From contig CAUYUJ010003604.1 in the NCBI GenBank assembly GCA_963575745.1, positions 2,501-47,500 of the forward strand: a stretch of 45,000 bases of DNA. The letters run 5' to 3'. This stretch comes from Prorocentrum cordatum (taxonomy: Eukaryota; Sar; Dinophyceae; Prorocentrales; Prorocentraceae). Positions 21,080 through 30,664 of the stretch are shown here, one piece after another. Positions within the stretch are counted from its first letter, which is position 1, and every line of letters starts with the position of its first letter. Under the pieces are notes generated by a model. The model saw nothing but the letters and a program-made list of their open reading frames with translations, searched no databases and was not told where the DNA came from. The position numbers were made by a program, and so were the translations under genes.

Positions 21080-22190
21080 CGCTGGATCACGTCATATCCT
21101 CGGATTTGTTGTTGTTCGGAACGTCGGATCTCAGGGTCTATCTGCAGGCTTGCTGCCCTTGGCTGGACCATCCAGGGCCTTGGGAGCGGCATAGGCCCAG
21201 CAGACATCATGCGACGTTTTTTTTTGTGTTCTTCCGTGTCGCGGCCCGAGGGAGGTCCCTCCCCCCCCCCCCGGGGGTAGCTTCCCAGACATCCGGCTGC
21301 TCCAATTGTTTCGATGCGTGGGCCCCGGAGGTCTGGACAGTTTCCCTGGGGCCATTTTTCCTCCTGGGTCATTTTTTGGACGGTCTCGGTGCCAGCCAGG
21401 GCCCCAGGAGGCCGAAATTAGCAAAAAACCGCCCGCTCCAATTTTTTTGGAGCGTCGGATGTCTGGGTTCCCAGACATGATCGCGTCGTTAAACAAATAA
21501 TCAGGACGGAGGTTTTTCACCGTTTCCGGCTTCTGCAGGTCCTTGCCTGGCCCCGAGGCCGTCCAAAAACGACTCAGGATGAAAAGCCGGTCCCTGGGAA
21601 AGGGCCTCGGGGTTTCCGGGGGCGCCGTACTCACGAAAATCAGGACGTCACATGTTTGGGCTCTCGTCCCAGATCCGTTTTTGATAGTCCCGTGGCCCGA
21701 TAGCGGGCCCCGGAAGCCGAGATCTGGGAAGGACGCCCGGGTTGAACAGGTCATATCGCCGGAGATTTGGGCGTGCCTCCCTGGCCAAGCCGGGAAGGCG
21801 CATGCACCGCCCCTTGCCTCATAACGGGCCTGGCCGGGGGCAGTGGACATGTGTAGATCCCGTCGCCCTGCAGCTCCCGCCGCGACGGCGGCGACGGTGC
21901 AGGCCGCGCGCCCTCGTTCACGCAGGGCCAGAGGTCCAGCCGAAGAGCAAACGTCGGCACGAGCACAAACTCTCGGAGGTTCTCGCGGACCCCGAGATCT
22001 GGCCTCTGCATTTTTTCACGCCGGCTTTTTTTTGTTGGCCAGTATCGGGCCCTGGGGCCATGACACACTGGTCTGGCTCGTAACTTGCTGCAGGTTATGG
22101 GGTCTAGGTCTCCAGTCGTGATGTTTCGCGGTGGTGCATTTTTTGGGCAACGTCGGATCTCAGGGGATTTCTTGTATCGGCGCTGGATCC
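21080..22190. repeat. Cluster of dispersed repeat family 1 and 2 copies
   Basis: Reverse family 1 copies lie at about 21300-21420 and 21500-21620, and other diverged copies at 21430-21500 and 21640-21740. Family 2-like ends lie near 22005-22180 and resemble 6780-6850. No gene was seen. Confidence 0.5.
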
Positions 22191-22529
22191 CTCTGCCGGC
22201 GCCGCCGGCGCCGCCACCGGCGCGCTCCGCGCGCCGGGGAGACGGGGGGCCCAGCGCCGATCCCAGATGTCCGTGCGACCCCGCGAAAGTTTCTGCTTAT
22301 CGGAGGCCCAGAGGTTGGCGCCAACACCACCATGGGCGGTTTGCCTCAGCCGAGGTGGGATGATCCCGATCTCGATGATGGTGGTAATATTCGGGCTTCC
22401 CAGGTGGCCGAAAGATTACCACCAGCACCGAACTCTAGGATCATCTTCCCCTGGTGGAGGCACCCCGTGTTGGTGTTGGTGTCCATATCCCAGCCTCCAA
22501 GCTTAGGCCGTCTTTTTGGTCTTCTGTCC

Positions 22530-23474
22530 ATGGCCGTCAAGCGTACCGTGGTCTGCCTGGCGGGTTCGGCGGTTTTCGGCGGCATCCACGCCGCGGCGGC
22601 GCGCTCGACCGAGGATGCTTGGAATTTCTTCGCATGCTACCTGCTGGAGCTAAGCCTCAGCGCGGACAACGCCTTTGGATTTTATTTGGTCTTCGAGTAC
22701 TTCAAGACACCGAAGGCGAGCATCCACAGATGCCTGTTCTGGGGTTGGTTTACTGCCATGGCCTTGCGCTGCCTGTTGTTGTTCGTGTTTGGCCAGAGCC
22801 TGTGCAGATACAAGTGGCTGGTGCTGGCTCTCGTGCCGATCATGATGTATCAGGGGTACCGCACCATGCGGGAGCCGTCGGATGCAGAGCTGGGCACGGG
22901 CAACGTCGGAATTGTTCATTTGGCACAGCGATGCATGCCAGTGGCTGACTCCTACCATGGGGATCGCTTCTTGGTGGAGCAGGACACCACGGGGCGGTGT
23001 CTCACTTTGACGCCCCTGGCGTTGACGCTGGTAGCCGTGGAAGTGGTGGACGTGATTTTTGCGGTGGATTCTATGCCCGCCCAATTCGACATAACGAGCG
23101 ACAAGTTCGTTATCATTTCGGCTGTGAGCTTCGCTCTGATGTGCTTGCGGTCCCTGTTTGTGGTGCTCGTGCAGCTCGTGGACGAGATGCCCAGTTTGCG
23201 GTTCTACATGGGCACGGTTCTTCTGCTGGTGGGCTTTCGGCTCACCCTCGAAGTACTCGACATGAGCATTCCCCCCCTGGTCTCGTTGTGCGCCTTGGTG
23301 GGCACCATCCAGAAGAGCAGAAAGCAGCATATGCATAGACTTTCGGAGGTCCGCGCGGATTTGTTTGGGCCAGCGCTGGACCCCCCCTCCCCTTGCGCGC
23401 GAAGCGCGCCAGGGGTGGCGCCCGAGGCTCCGCCAGGAGGCGAAAGCATGCTGCGCATGTCATGCAGCCAATGA
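22530..23474 (+). CDS. TerC-family integral membrane protein
   Basis: A complete single-exon frame of 314 residues. The start was chosen at ATG 22530 because it is followed by a basic n-region and a hydrophobic signal-like stretch (MAVKRTVVCLAG, ending AAAARS). The open frame upstream is repeat-derived. The TerC signatures are clear: LLELSLSADNAFGFYLVFEYF (residues 38-58, split here as LLELSLSADN and FYLVFEYF), an LFWGWFTAMALR segment (69-80), and VEVVDVIFAVDSMPA (170-184), which is followed by F-x-ITSDKF and LRSLF. Acidic residues E40, D46, E171, D174 and D180 sit in membrane segments, as in the family, which is linked to tellurite resistance, manganese efflux or thylakoid membrane assembly. 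About seven to eight membrane spans are predictable by eye. Residues after about 271 are probably repeat-derived, since similar DNA occurs at 21965 and 44058. Substrate unknown; plastid or endomembrane location is inference. Confidence 0.85.
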   Translation: MAVKRTVVCLAGSAVFGGIHAAAARSTEDAWNFFACYLLELSLSADNAFGFYLVFEYFKTPKASIHRCLFWGWFTAMALRCLLLFVFGQSLCRYKWLVLALVPIMMYQGYRTMREPSDAELGTGNVGIVHLAQRCMPVADSYHGDRFLVEQDTTGRCLTLTPLALTLVAVEVVDVIFAVDSMPAQFDITSDKFVIISAVSFALMCLRSLFVVLVQLVDEMPSLRFYMGTVLLLVGFRLTLEVLDMSIPPLVSLCALVGTIQKSRKQHMHRLSEVRADLFGPALDPPSPCARSAPGVAPEAPPGGESMLRMSCSQ

Positions 23475-23499
23475 GAGAACAGTGAGTCTCGGATCCGTG

Positions 23500-23715
23500 A
23501 TCGAATCAGCTTGGAGTGTCAGTGACCCAGACCCCCAACGTCATGATCTTTTCGCAGCGTCGACCCCCATGGGTCTCGACCCACTCACGGGGACCATTTT
23601 TTCATCCTGAGTCGTTTTTTGACGGTCCCGAGGCCCGGCGAAGGTCCCCAGAGGCCGAAAATTGTGAAAAACTTCATGTCGTGATTTTCTCACAAAGCGA
23701 GGGGGTCTGGGGATG
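23500..23715. repeat. Reverse family 1 copy
   Basis: Contains 'gtcgttttttgacggtcccg' and 'aggcccggcga', closely matching the copy at about 12035-12065, directly downstream of the TerC gene. Confidence 0.6.
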
Positions 23716-24640
23716 ACTCTGTGGCGCCACTTCTGATCTCTCGGCTGGCTCTGATGCTCACTCGTGCCCCCTCGTCGGGCCTCCGAGCACACGCCCGCGC
23801 GGCCCTCCCAACGCTTATGCTCGTGCCGTGCTTTCTGCTCCTCGGGCCGTCGCTGGCGGAGCCGCCTCGTCGATGACCGGCGGCCCCTCGTCGGACGAGG
23901 ACTGGGCGCCGCGTAATGGGGACACGGGTACATGGGGTGCTCCAGAAAGGGCCTTGCCTCCGAGGATGGACGGACTTGCAATCTCTTCCGCGGCGGAAGG
24001 CGGCGGAAGGCCGGCGGAAGGTCGGCGGAAGTAGAACAGCGGCGGCTCCGCCGGCGGAAGGCCGGCGGAAGGCGGCTGAAGCAAACGATGCGCCCCCAAG
24101 AGATGAGAACGTTTTTGGGTTTCCGGAATACGCCAAATTGGGGAGCAGCAAGGGCTGCAGAAAAGGGGCCCGTGAGGGCCCCTACAGAAAGGGCTCTTGA
24201 GGGCCCAAGCGGAGGCCCAATTGGGGCCCGAGAAGTGCACATTTGCTTCCCCCCTCGTGCTGCCCCCCCTGGGGAAGGGGAGTATAGTCTTGTGGAAGGA
24301 AGCGGCACGGGTCGCAACTCCCCAGCCCACCTCTCAGCGAGCACGAGCGACAAGCGCACCGAGCGCACCGCCCCCCCCCCCCACCCTCCCACGAAGCGAC
24401 GCCCACGAGGAGGGGGGCCAGCGCGGCTGCCCGGCTCAGGAGGACAGCGGCAGCGACGGCGACGAGGTTGCGCCGTGAGGGCTCCCGTTGCCGGCCTCTC
24501 CTCGGCCTGCGCAGGGGCGCGCCGTCGAGGGCAGCGCCGCGCGGCACGGCGACGGGCTCGCTGTGAGGGCTCTGGATGCTCAAGTCGCCGAGGCTCGAGC
24601 CCGAGAGGTCCCGGGACACGTTCGGCGGCGAGCGAGCGAG
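23716..24640. other. No gene seen; GGCGGAAG minisatellite at 23988-24082
   Basis: A short array of GGCGGAAG and GCCGGCGGAAG units lies at 23988-24082. A GGGCCC-rich patch lies at 24164-24230. The remaining long frames on both strands are GC-driven and lack recognisable domains. Confidence 0.45.
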
Positions 24641-24799
24641 GAGGGGAACTTCGAGGTTCGAACTTCGAGGCGGTTTCTCATAGTTTTCGGCCTCCGGGGG
24701 CCGTTTTCGGGCCCCGGGACCCCCGAAACTCGATCCGGGGTGAGAAGCCTGGTCGGGTCCAGGGACCCATTTTGACCGATCTTCGGCGGCGCGCCCAGG
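24641..24799. repeat. Family 1 copy
   Basis: 'ttttcggcctccgggggccg' and 'gggaccc.cgaaactcgatcc' match the family 1 pattern. Confidence 0.45.
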
Positions 24800-24986
24800 G
24801 GGTAAGTGAGGAGGAGAAGGCCTTCTTAGAAGGCGGCGGGACTTCTCAGAAGCCCTCGCGCCTTCCGAGAAGTGTTCAGTGTCTTCGGGGAAGGCGTGGA
24901 AACTGTCTCAGAAGGCCGGAGCCCTTGCGAGCCTTCTGAGAAGGCCCGCCCCTCCTAGCTTCCCCCCCCCTGGGCTCGCCGCCGAC
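24800..24986 (+). repeat. CCTTCTGAGAAGG palindrome-cluster element, copy 2
   Basis: Same orientation and site order as copy 1 at 5240. At least five CTTCT-x-AGAAGG-like sites occur, ending in GGGCTCGCCGCCGAC (24972-24986). Confidence 0.6.
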
Positions 24987-25039
24987 ACGTCCCAGAGCCA
25001 GGCAGGAAGAGGCTGCGCACTCACACCGATGATCCTGAG

Positions 25040-25275
25040 GGCGTGTGCTGTCCCTAGGGGTCCACTGTATATATTTGAGAGATCGGGGCGGAGGTGTGTC
25101 GCCTTGCTCGACCTCTGGAGGCCCTCTCGGGGCTCAGGTACCGTCAAAAACGGCTATGGATTGAACATCGGCCCTGGGGAATGGGTCGAGATGTTTGGGG
25201 ACCCAGTATTGAAAACATCAAGACGTCAGATCTCTGGGTCCCGATGTGTGTGTGTGTGTGTGTGTGTGTGTATTG
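25040..25275. repeat. Family 1 copy and (TG)n microsatellite
   Basis: A family 1 forward copy lies at about 25120-25235 ('accgtcaaaaacggctatgg', 'attgaaaacatcaagacgtc'). A (GT)n tract of about 28 nt follows at 25243-25270. Confidence 0.6.
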
Positions 25276-25584
25276 CCTCGCTCAGCTCCGCCGGTAGCGC
25301 GCCGCCTGTTGCGGCCCTCGCTGCGCCGCGTGCGTCGTGTTGAAGGTCCTCGGTGGGCAAGGCGCTTGTTGGTGTGAGCACTTGTAACGTCGCAGCGCGG
25401 CAGAGGCAGTCCGCACGCGCGCTCGGGCAAACCGGGTGGCGACATTGCGAATTGCTTGGATGCAAGGGGGGAAGGAGGGAAAGAGAGGAGCGGCCGCGGG
25501 AGGAGGGAAGGAATTCAGCGCCGCTCACGCAGCGGGAAACATTGGCGTGAACACGCTTTCTGAGGACCAACGGAGACAGGTCGA

Positions 25585-25797
25585 ATGCTCTCCGAACCCG
25601 TCGTGCCCCCCTGGCCTGTGCCTGCCCCGGACCCCCTGGCAGGCGAGAGGGGGGAGGGGGTCGGCGACGAGGCAGCGGATCATGAGCCCAAGCTCTCGCA
25701 GGCCAGCCAGGTGGACGAGCCAAGATCGACTTCTTCGGATGCAACTCCTGGGAGGTCAAATCTGCTGACTTCTACCCTGGGCCGACATCTGGCTTAA
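25585..25797 (+). CDS. Hypothetical open frame, low support
   Basis: A 70-codon frame starts MLSEPVVPPWPVPAPDPLAG, has an acidic middle and ends GRHLA. The composition (Pro-rich, then mixed polar) is unlike the surrounding repeat frames, so a real exon is possible. No domain, splice site or homologue was recognised. Confidence 0.2.
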   Translation: MLSEPVVPPWPVPAPDPLAGERGEGVGDEAADHEPKLSQASQVDEPRSTSSDATPGRSNLLTSTLGRHLA

Positions 25798-25885
25798 TCC
25801 GGCTTGATCCCACTTGCTCTGGTATAATCCCGCTTAATCCAGTTGAATCCCGCATGATCTGGCTTAACCCCGCTTATAATCCGCG
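25785..25885 (+). repeat. Short degenerate tandem repeat (GGCTTAATCCC-like)
   Basis: About eight to nine units of 10-13 nt around (G)GCTTAATCC / CTTGATCCC / TATAATCCC follow each other. Confidence 0.6.
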
Positions 25886-25984
25886 GCCTCCCTCTGCGTA
25901 GCAGCCCCCCAATGGGGCTTACTCCTCCTCAGTCCTTCCGACGAAGACCTCCCAGCAGTTGCCTCCTGAGACAACGTCTTAAAA

Positions 25985-26150
25985 CCCATCGCGCGGCATT
26001 CAGAAGGCTCGGAAGCCCGCCGGCCTTCTGAGAAGTTTTCAGAGCCTTCCCCGAAGGCACAAACAACCTCTCAGAAGGCTCCGAGGCCTTCTGAGAAACC
26101 CCGCTGCCGTCTGGCAAGGCCTTCTCCTCCTCCTCCTTCTCACTCCCCCT
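25985..26150 (-). repeat. CCTTCTGAGAAGG palindrome-cluster element, copy 3 (inverted)
   Basis: At least four palindromic sites lie in reverse order relative to copies 1 and 2, ending in the pyrimidine-rich complement of the 'gtgaggaggagaagg' start. Confidence 0.55.
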
Positions 26151-27282
26151 CCAGGGGCCCTAGGAGGGCCCCTTTAGGGGCCCCTTGAGGGGCCCTTCTG
26201 AGAAAGCCTTCCTGGAGGCTCGCCGTCGACGAGAAGACAACGCCTTGCGATCCACTGCGCGGCCGCGGGGCATCTCCTGTGTGGCTGTGCCGGGCGGTCT
26301 GCGTTGCCTCGCGCCGTGAGCCTGGAGGAGGCCGCTGCGATGATGGGCGGCGTGCGGCCCTCTGCCTCCTCTGCTGCCCTGTGCTGCTTCCCTGCAAGCG
26401 CCATGGCGCCAACATCGCAGAGCGGATTTCGCTCGGACAGCAATGGTGTGGGCCCGGATTGTCCCGGAGAGTGTCGTCCCGGATGTCGAAGTCAATCTCG
26501 TGTGGATCTCTTTCGGCCAGGAGTGAAGACTACAAAACAATCCACGTGAATTTCAGTTCGTTTTTCGCTCGCAGTTTCGGGTTTTCCATTGACAGAAATC
26601 CACGCGAATATCCGCTGCAGCACGTCTGCAAGGTCGGTGCAGTGACAAGCGGGTCCCCAGGGAAACTGGTCCTGACTTCCATGAGATCCGACGGCGCGAA
26701 AGAACTGAAACATCGTGCCCAGAGATCCGACGCTCCCACAAATTGGAGGAGGCGGTTTTTGGTTGAATGCGGCCTCCAGGGGGCCCTCGCCAGGCCTCGG
26801 GACCGTCAAAAAATGAGTCAGGACAAAGAACTGGCCTTAGGGAAGTGGTCCAGACCTCTGGGGCCCACGCATCGAAACAATTGGAGCAGCTGGATGTCTG
26901 GGTACAGAATCACGGCCGGAGCCTCGGACCACATCATTCTGCGCCATTTCTCGAGCCGGATCGATCTGAGAGGCTCCTGGGTCCCGAAACCAGGCGGAAG
27001 CGCTCAGCTCGAAAGAGTTGAGACGCCAGGATCTCAGGGTTTTGCCCGTGCCTTGCTGTTTTTGTGCCTCTCCGTTGCCTCCTGGCTGCCGTCCGCTGCC
27101 TCCCCCGCTTCTTCTCTCTCATACAGCGGCGTCCGCGCTCTTGGCGGCGTCTGCGCCCTGGCTTCCAACGTAGCTTGCTGCGCTGGCGGCCCGCGTAAGC
27201 CACCGCGCAAGGTCGCTATGCCATCTCGTGCAAGACCCCGTTCTTTCCGTCGCTCAGTTCGGCGTCGGTCCACTCTGCGAGG
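26151..27282. other. No clear gene; family 1 and 2 repeats in the right half
   Basis: At 26160-26650 there is GGGCCCCTT-rich sequence, then unclassified sequence with a short inverted repeat around 'tccacg(t/c)gaat' (26539 and 26599). A family 1 forward copy follows at about 26705-26880 and a family 2 copy at about 26930-27050. The remaining sequence to 27282 could include an exon but no domain was recognised. Confidence 0.4.
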
Positions 27283-27434
27283 CGGGATCGGACGGGGCTC
27301 GGACGAGGATACATCCGTTCCAGAGACGCTCTGAGAAGGCCGCGGGGCCCGAAACATCCTCCATAGCCACCGGATCTCAGAGATTCTCTTTTTGTTACCC
27401 CCGCCCGATTTTATCCTCGTTCCTGCTTCGTCTT
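27283..27434 (+). mobile_element. Introner-like element homologous to PDZ intron 2
   Basis: Matches intron 2 along its length: 'gatcggacggggct.ggacg' then aggata, 'ctctgagaaggccgcgg', 'ctcagagattctc', and an end reading 'ctgcttcgtcttag'. The inverted repeats GAGGATA and TATCCTC are present. Whether it is an intron here is not clear because no coding exon was recognised on either side. Confidence 0.65.
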
Positions 27435-27439
27435 AGGGA

Positions 27440-27545
27440 AAGCAAGTCCTTCGGGAAGCGGGTCCCTCCACGGGCCCTGGAGTCGTCGACAAAGCGACCC
27501 AAGATGCAAGGATCGGTCCCGTGGGAACGCTCTGGGGGCCAGGCC
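27440..27545. repeat. Family 1 copy fragment
   Basis: 'ggagtcgtcgacaaagcgac' and 'ccaagatgcaaggatcggtc' fit the family 1 pattern at lower similarity. Confidence 0.35.
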
Positions 27546-27654
27546 CCTCTCAGACGCCCCCGACGGTGCGAGGCGGCTCCTCCTGGGCCCCCTGCGGCCT
27601 CTTCAGCCTCTCGGCGCCCCCTCCCCCCCTCTCCCGGGAGCGATCGGGGAAGTC

Positions 27655-27810
27655 GAGGCGAGCCCGTGCCCGAGCCCGAAGCCCGAGCCCGGGCCCGAAG
27701 CCCGAGCCCGAGCCCGCGAGCCCGAGCCCGAAGCCCGTGCCCGAGCCCGAGCCCGAAGCCCGAGCCCGAGCCCGAGCCTGCGAGCCCGAGCCCGAAGCCC
27801 GGAGGGGAGG
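27655..27810 (+). repeat. GAGCCC hexanucleotide minisatellite
   Basis: GAGCCC and GAAGCCC units repeat about 25 times, which reads as alternating charged/Pro peptides in each frame; low-complexity. Confidence 0.85.
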
Positions 27811-27960
27811 CCCTCGGCGAAAGGAGGGCAGCATGCTCGCCCGCCGCCCGTCGTGGCCTCTGCGCCCTCCCGGCGGGCCCAGGGGCCCGTTGCCTTCGGG
27901 GCCCGTGTCCTGCGTGCTGGTGGTCCTGTAGCCGCTTTCTGGCCGGACCGCTCGGGAAAG

Positions 27961-28105
27961 GGTATGCTAAAACAGGGCTAGGATCGGGATAAAACGCTCT
28001 GGAGCGGCCGCGGCGCCCAATACATCCTCCAAACCCGCCGATTCTCAGAGATTTCGAGCTATCCCGATCCGATTTTGTCCCGATCTTCGCGTCGTTTTAT
28101 ATGCT
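27961..28105 (+). mobile_element. Introner-like element, third relative of PDZ intron 2
   Basis: Shares 'cagggctaggatcgggata', 'ggccgcggcgcccaatacat' and 'gattctcagagattt' with intron 2. Inverted repeats AGGATCGGGATA (about 27980-27991) and TATCCCGATCC (about 28062-28072) face each other. TATGCT occurs on both sides (27963-27968 and 28100-28105), a candidate 6-bp target duplication. Confidence 0.65.
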
Positions 28106-28845
28106 GCAAGATGGTTGTCTACATTCGGTCCGGGCGCACGCCTCCGAGGGGGATGTTCTGCTGCTCCTGCCCACTTCAGCCTTGACCGCCAGAAAGAACT
28201 TCGACCTTCGAGCACCAAGAAAGTACGGAAACTGGAGGGTTTTCACGTGCCGGGCCCTGGGGGGCGATATTCGCTCGATACTTCGCCATCGTGTCGGGCA
28301 GACACTGTTTCGATACTTTTCCGGGTGCTCGAACTTATTCAATCGCTTCGCTCATTCCGCCGGCCCGTATTGTGCCATCACAGGCGTTTGCCTGCGCGTT
28401 CGTGGCGTCATTGGGCCGCTTGGGAGCCGTTTGGGGGCCTCCTGGGGCCTCTTCTTGCGGCTTTTTCGAAATTATTTCTGGGAGGCCGTCCTTGGATCCT
28501 TCTGTCTTCTGCGCCCCATCTGGGGCCCACCTGGGGGCCATGCCGGATCTAGTTTGGGGCGCCCCTATCCGCGCCTCCCGTCCTCGGCGCGGGCCTCGCG
28601 CGGGAGCTCCGCGTGAGGGCCGCTGAGGGCGGGGGGCGCAGATGAAACAGCTCAGGTGTTGGTGATTGTTTTCTTATTCATTGTTTTGCCGATCGGCACG
28701 GGCCCTCGCGCCCCCCCCTCCCCCCCTCCTGGAGTAGATCTTGGCTGTTTTTGGCGCATGTTTCTAGCAGGTGGAGTCCCCCATCGGACACACTGTTGCA
28801 AACAGTCGCCTTTAGCAGAGGTCCGGAGCCAGACCCCCTCCCGAT
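28106..28845. other. No gene recognised upstream of LTR element
   Basis: A 171-codon frame from 28101 has no recognisable domain. Its composition follows the local GC level. A pyrimidine-rich patch lies at 28707-28732. Confidence 0.35.
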
Positions 28846-29104
28846 CTAAAGCGAGCTGAGGGACGTAAGGAGCGGAAGCGAGCGTGCGCCCGCGGCCGCG
28901 TCGGCTCAAGCGGCTGGCCGTCCAGATATGAATGTGCCTCATCGCGAGGTACACGATTGCTATCGAGACCAAAAGGATCTTCCTATTGCTTAAGATGGCA
29001 CATCCTTTCCTACTGGGACTATCGCTACTACGGTACAACAGAGCAGGAGCTTGGCTTCGCCTGAAGCGAAACTGCTGGCTGGGCCTCCCAGCCCCCTTCA
29101 AACT
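28846..29104 (+). repeat. Left LTR
   Basis: Aligns to 43607-43866 from GAT(C/T)T near its start to the common end CAAACT (29099-29104). The left border is approximate, and no clear TG start was found. Confidence 0.8.
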
Positions 29105-29117
29105 TGGTAGCGGAGCC
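29105..29117 (+). other. Primer-binding site, initiator tRNA-Met type
   Basis: TGGTAGCGGAGCC directly follows the left LTR. It matches 11 of 13 positions of the TGGTATCAGAGCC-type site common in copia elements, complementary to the 3' end of initiator methionine tRNA. Confidence 0.7.
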
Positions 29118-29357
29118 GTCCTATGGTGGTCAGCTCTTGCTCTACTCCTCACCATCAACGGCACTATCTGGTGGACTACGGACATGGTGGAACATCAGGG
29201 TGCAGTGGGATTGCGCGGAGGAGACATGTATATAGCTACGCATTATCGCAAGGACACTTGCAGCGATACCTCTGCTCAAGCGGAGGTCTCGTACTTATAT
29301 CCTACATTCCTGCGCTTCTACACTCTTTTTTGTTGGATCAACGTGACCACAAGCACT

Positions 29358-30562
29358 ATGACGCCCTCCCAGCAGGCTGCAGCTCTGCAGCGAGGTGTGG
29401 GAGGCCTCGCACGAACCGTAGCCATGAGAGTTCCCCCAGCAGTTATTAACTTTGGCGTAAACATAGGCGGTCGCCATACCGACGGCGTCACCTACATCAT
29501 GTTCCTCTTAAGCACGAAGTTCGAGAATTAGAAGAGGAGCGCCAACTCAACTCTGGTACAGCTCTCATTGACTTCCGAGTCCATGCGGGGGAACGCATCG
29601 ACCAGACGTTAGCACGTTTCGAGATAGCCCGCTATGAATCTGAAACGGCAGGCTTCAATATCCCCAACTTCCAAATCTTAACAGTGATTTTATTTGAGCT
29701 CTTTTCGTGGGGGCACCGCGCGCACAACTACTCTTGCAGCCTCTAAACCACCACATGCCGAGAGAGCAACAACAATTTGACGCTCTACTCGAACGTACGA
29801 GGTCATATGCTCACATTACTGAGAGAACCCCTGGCTATTGGTGGTATTTCCAGTCACGGTCACCGAACCGAGACCTTCCACGTGGAGGCTAACGCAGGGC
29901 AGCCTGCTAACAACGTCTGGAATGATGATCCACAGCCAACTGAGACCACTACACTGCTGGCTCAGAATGGTGGAATCGCTTCGGGGTCGCAAGACTCCTG
30001 GGCCAGGCTTCGGGGGCCGCCCGACGCGGTATCCCCCGCGCGTGCCATGACCCTAATGGGCTCAACGGGGCAACCCGCCGAGTCCGATTTCGGCTCCGGT
30101 GCTGATGCCGATGCGTCTTCGGACAATGAAGCCACAGCCCTTGACTACTCGGATATGCCTACATGCCTTACGGAAGAGCAACAAGCGCAATGGTTATTTC
30201 TAGGATACCACAAACACAAGCGTCGTCGATGGCGGTGGTTCATGAAGAAGCCAGCCCGAAAGGTGCAGCGTATCGTGCGACGAGCACTCAAAGGAAAAGG
30301 CAGAGGTCGAAGTAAAGGGAAAGGTTAGCGTCGGCGATTGCATGGTAGAGGCATATTAGCATTCCTAGCACCCCTTACCGGACCATGGTATGAAGAAATG
30401 TTTTAAGGTGCAGGCAGAAACCGCAGACATGCATCAGGAAAAGGTAAAGGACGTCGGGGAAACCCGAAGGATGCCAATGGTAAGACTATGGAGTGCGGCA
30501 TATGCCACAGCACACAGCACTTTCGCCGCGAGTGCCCTCAAGGCGATGGGAGAGGCAGGGGT
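29358..30562 (+). pseudogene. Copia gag with CCHC zinc knuckle, frameshifted
   Basis: Starts at ATG 29358 (MTPSQQAAALQRGVGGLA), then VPPAVINFGVNI and TDGVTYIMFLL. A stop at 29529-29531 is bypassed by a frame change to EEERQLNSGTALIDF and FNIPNFQILTVILF. Another frame gives LNHHMPREQQQFDALLERTR. A basic C-terminal region (KGKGRGRSKGKG) ends at 30328. The zinc knuckle CGICHSTQHFRREC (30494-30535, C-x2-C-x4-H-x4-C) follows, in the same frame as 29777-30328 but after further stops. Gag would package the element RNA. At least three frame breaks show it is not translatable as one protein. Confidence 0.75.
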
Positions 30563-30664
30563 CCGTGAATACATCTGGCTCGAACTGACTCTGACACTCA
30601 TTATGTTGATTGGGAGTCTCTTTTAGCTGACCCTGCCGACAGCTCAGCTGCTGTTGTTAACTTC

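Noticed and set aside
22650-23336. 228-codon minus-strand frame opposite TerC
   Set aside because: It is the antisense shadow of a well-supported coding region and has no recognisable motif.
23541-24392. 283-codon minus-strand frame
   Set aside because: It spans a family 1 repeat and the GGCGGAAG minisatellite, with Arg/Pro/Ser composition expected from GC-rich DNA.
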